64,000 bases of DNA from Corynebacterium lactis (lineage in GTDB: Bacteria; Actinomycetota; Actinomycetes; Mycobacteriales; Mycobacteriaceae): positions 225,091 to 289,090 of the forward strand of contig NZ_ULHE01000004.1 in the NCBI RefSeq assembly GCF_900519355.1, given 5' to 3'. Shown piece by piece: positions 63,227-64,000 of this stretch. How positions within the stretch are numbered: position 1 is the first letter of the stretch; each line of letters opens with the position of its first letter. Both the position numbers and the translations under genes were made by a program. The notes beneath the pieces are model-generated. The model was given only the letters and a program-made list of their open reading frames with translations. It was not told the origin of the DNA and did not search any database.

Positions 63227-64000
63227 ATGTCGCCGGATAATCCCATCGACATCTTCCTCGGCCTGGATGCCGACAAATCTGAACATCATGCCTCAAGCCT
63301 TGGACAAGGACGGTACGAAGGTTTTCGACAAGCCGCTTCCCCAACTCGAATTCGAACTAGCAGCACAGTTCGATGATTTGCAGACCTACGGCACCGTGTT
63401 AGTTATTGTGGACCAACCCAACACCATCGGCGCCTTGCCTATCGCCGTTGCCCGGCAGCATGGTTGCCAAGTTGGTTACTTACCGGGCCTGGACATGCGA
63501 AAAGCCGCAGATCTCTATCCAGGCCAGGCGAAAACCGATAAACGAGACGCCTTCATCATCGCCGATACCGCGCGCACAATGCCGCACACACTGCGGGCGG
63601 TTGACCGCAACAGCGAGGTGCTCTCTGCTCTTAAGATACTGTCCGGCTTTGACGATGACATTGCGCGCGAGAAGCACCAGAACCATCAACAGACAGCGCA
63701 GTGTTCTCACCCAGATCTACCCCAGCCTGGAACGTGTATTCACTGGCAGCACACTAACCCGCACCCCAGTGCTGAACCTGCTGATTCACTACAAAGGACC
63801 AACAGGACTGAAAAAGGCCGGCCGCAGCCGGGTGCTGACGTGGCGGTCCAGGAGAACCCATCACAACCCAGAAACGCTAGTGGACAATATTTTCGCGGCC
63901 CTAGCAGCACAAACGGTTACCGCTGCCGGGACAGAAGCAGCCGATGCAACGTCATTTCGCAGCTAGCAGCCAACATCAAGGCACTGAAAGAACAGCGCGT
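63227..64000 (+). pseudogene. IS110-family transposase, decayed and cut by the window end
   Basis: The N-terminal RuvC-like DEDD domain is recognisable: GLDADKSEHH, VDQPNT, and KTDKRDAFIIADTAR, then IYPSLERVFTGSTLTRTP and LAANIKALKEQR. These pieces lie in at least three frames, with breaks near 63297, 63680 and 63955, the first two looking like one extra A each. Unlike the G/C-run losses elsewhere, three breaks in 730 nt suggest a decayed copy. ATG 63227 has TAGGAG upstream. The C-terminal catalytic-serine domain lies beyond the window. Confidence 0.8.

Overview
The window is 64 kb of high-GC actinobacterial chromosome (low-to-mid 60s % GC by eye, strong GC3 codon bias) and most likely comes from Corynebacterium. 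The evidence is the gene content and order: glnE-glnA2, panB, a CYTH-CHAD protein, a phosphatase/zinc-ribbon/Nif3/CobC block, ptpA, SURF1, cobD, a DUF3052 gene and aceE follow the Mycobacterium tuberculosis Rv2221c-Rv2241 neighbourhood as I recall it. The maltose transporter (mus) cluster and the aldehyde dehydrogenase resemble those of C. glutamicum. I cannot name the species.

Layout. 1-4.6 kb: a sugar PTS operon with a truncated EIIBCA permease, a LicT/BglG antiterminator read in frame into HPr, and EI. 4.7-13.2 kb: small exporter sugE, branched-chain amino acid carrier brnQ, an SLC1-type symporter, thrC, a ThDP enzyme and an MFS permease. 13.2-24.6 kb: a 725-aa protein ending in a clamp-binding-like motif, glnE, glnA2, panB, CYTH-CHAD and a degenerate GHMP-kinase-like protein. 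24.7-35 kb: an RNB nuclease, RNase P RNA, histidine phosphatase, zinc-ribbon protein, Nif3, CobC-like aminotransferase, HAD phosphatase, ptpA, GtrA, SURF1, cobD and tRNA-Val. 35-46 kb: DUF3052, aceE, an unusual acyl carrier protein, DUF3145, a serine hydrolase, a second SLC1 symporter, a DHA2 efflux pump, a CAU tRNA, tdk and a PfkB kinase. 46-54.3 kb: musI, musG, musF, musE, a DUF4032 kinase-like gene, musK and phoH2. 54.4-59.7 kb: an ABC exporter divergent from a two-component system, then a secreted coiled-coil protein. 60-64 kb: ald, a nucleoside hydrolase and a decayed IS110-family element cut by the window end.

Four whole-window signals stand out. (1) Six conserved genes are broken by seven apparent single-base losses from G/C runs. 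Each repairs to the expected family sequence, which looks like homopolymer under-calling rather than gene decay. (2) About fifteen transcript-leading genes lack a Shine-Dalgarno sequence and carry a TANNNT-like -10 box 6-9 nt (mostly exactly 8) before the start codon, the signature of leaderless mRNAs. (3) The 12-mer CGTCGGCAAGCG (either strand) occurs 12 times exactly plus 4 one-mismatch copies, far above chance. (4) Several proteins have unusual features: LicT-HPr in one frame, an acyl carrier protein with Arg in place of the phosphopantetheine Ser, and a C-terminal QLSLF clamp motif.

No CRISPR array, prophage or plasmid module was seen. Most of the window is ordinary core genome, with the IS remnant at the right edge as the only clear mobile DNA.
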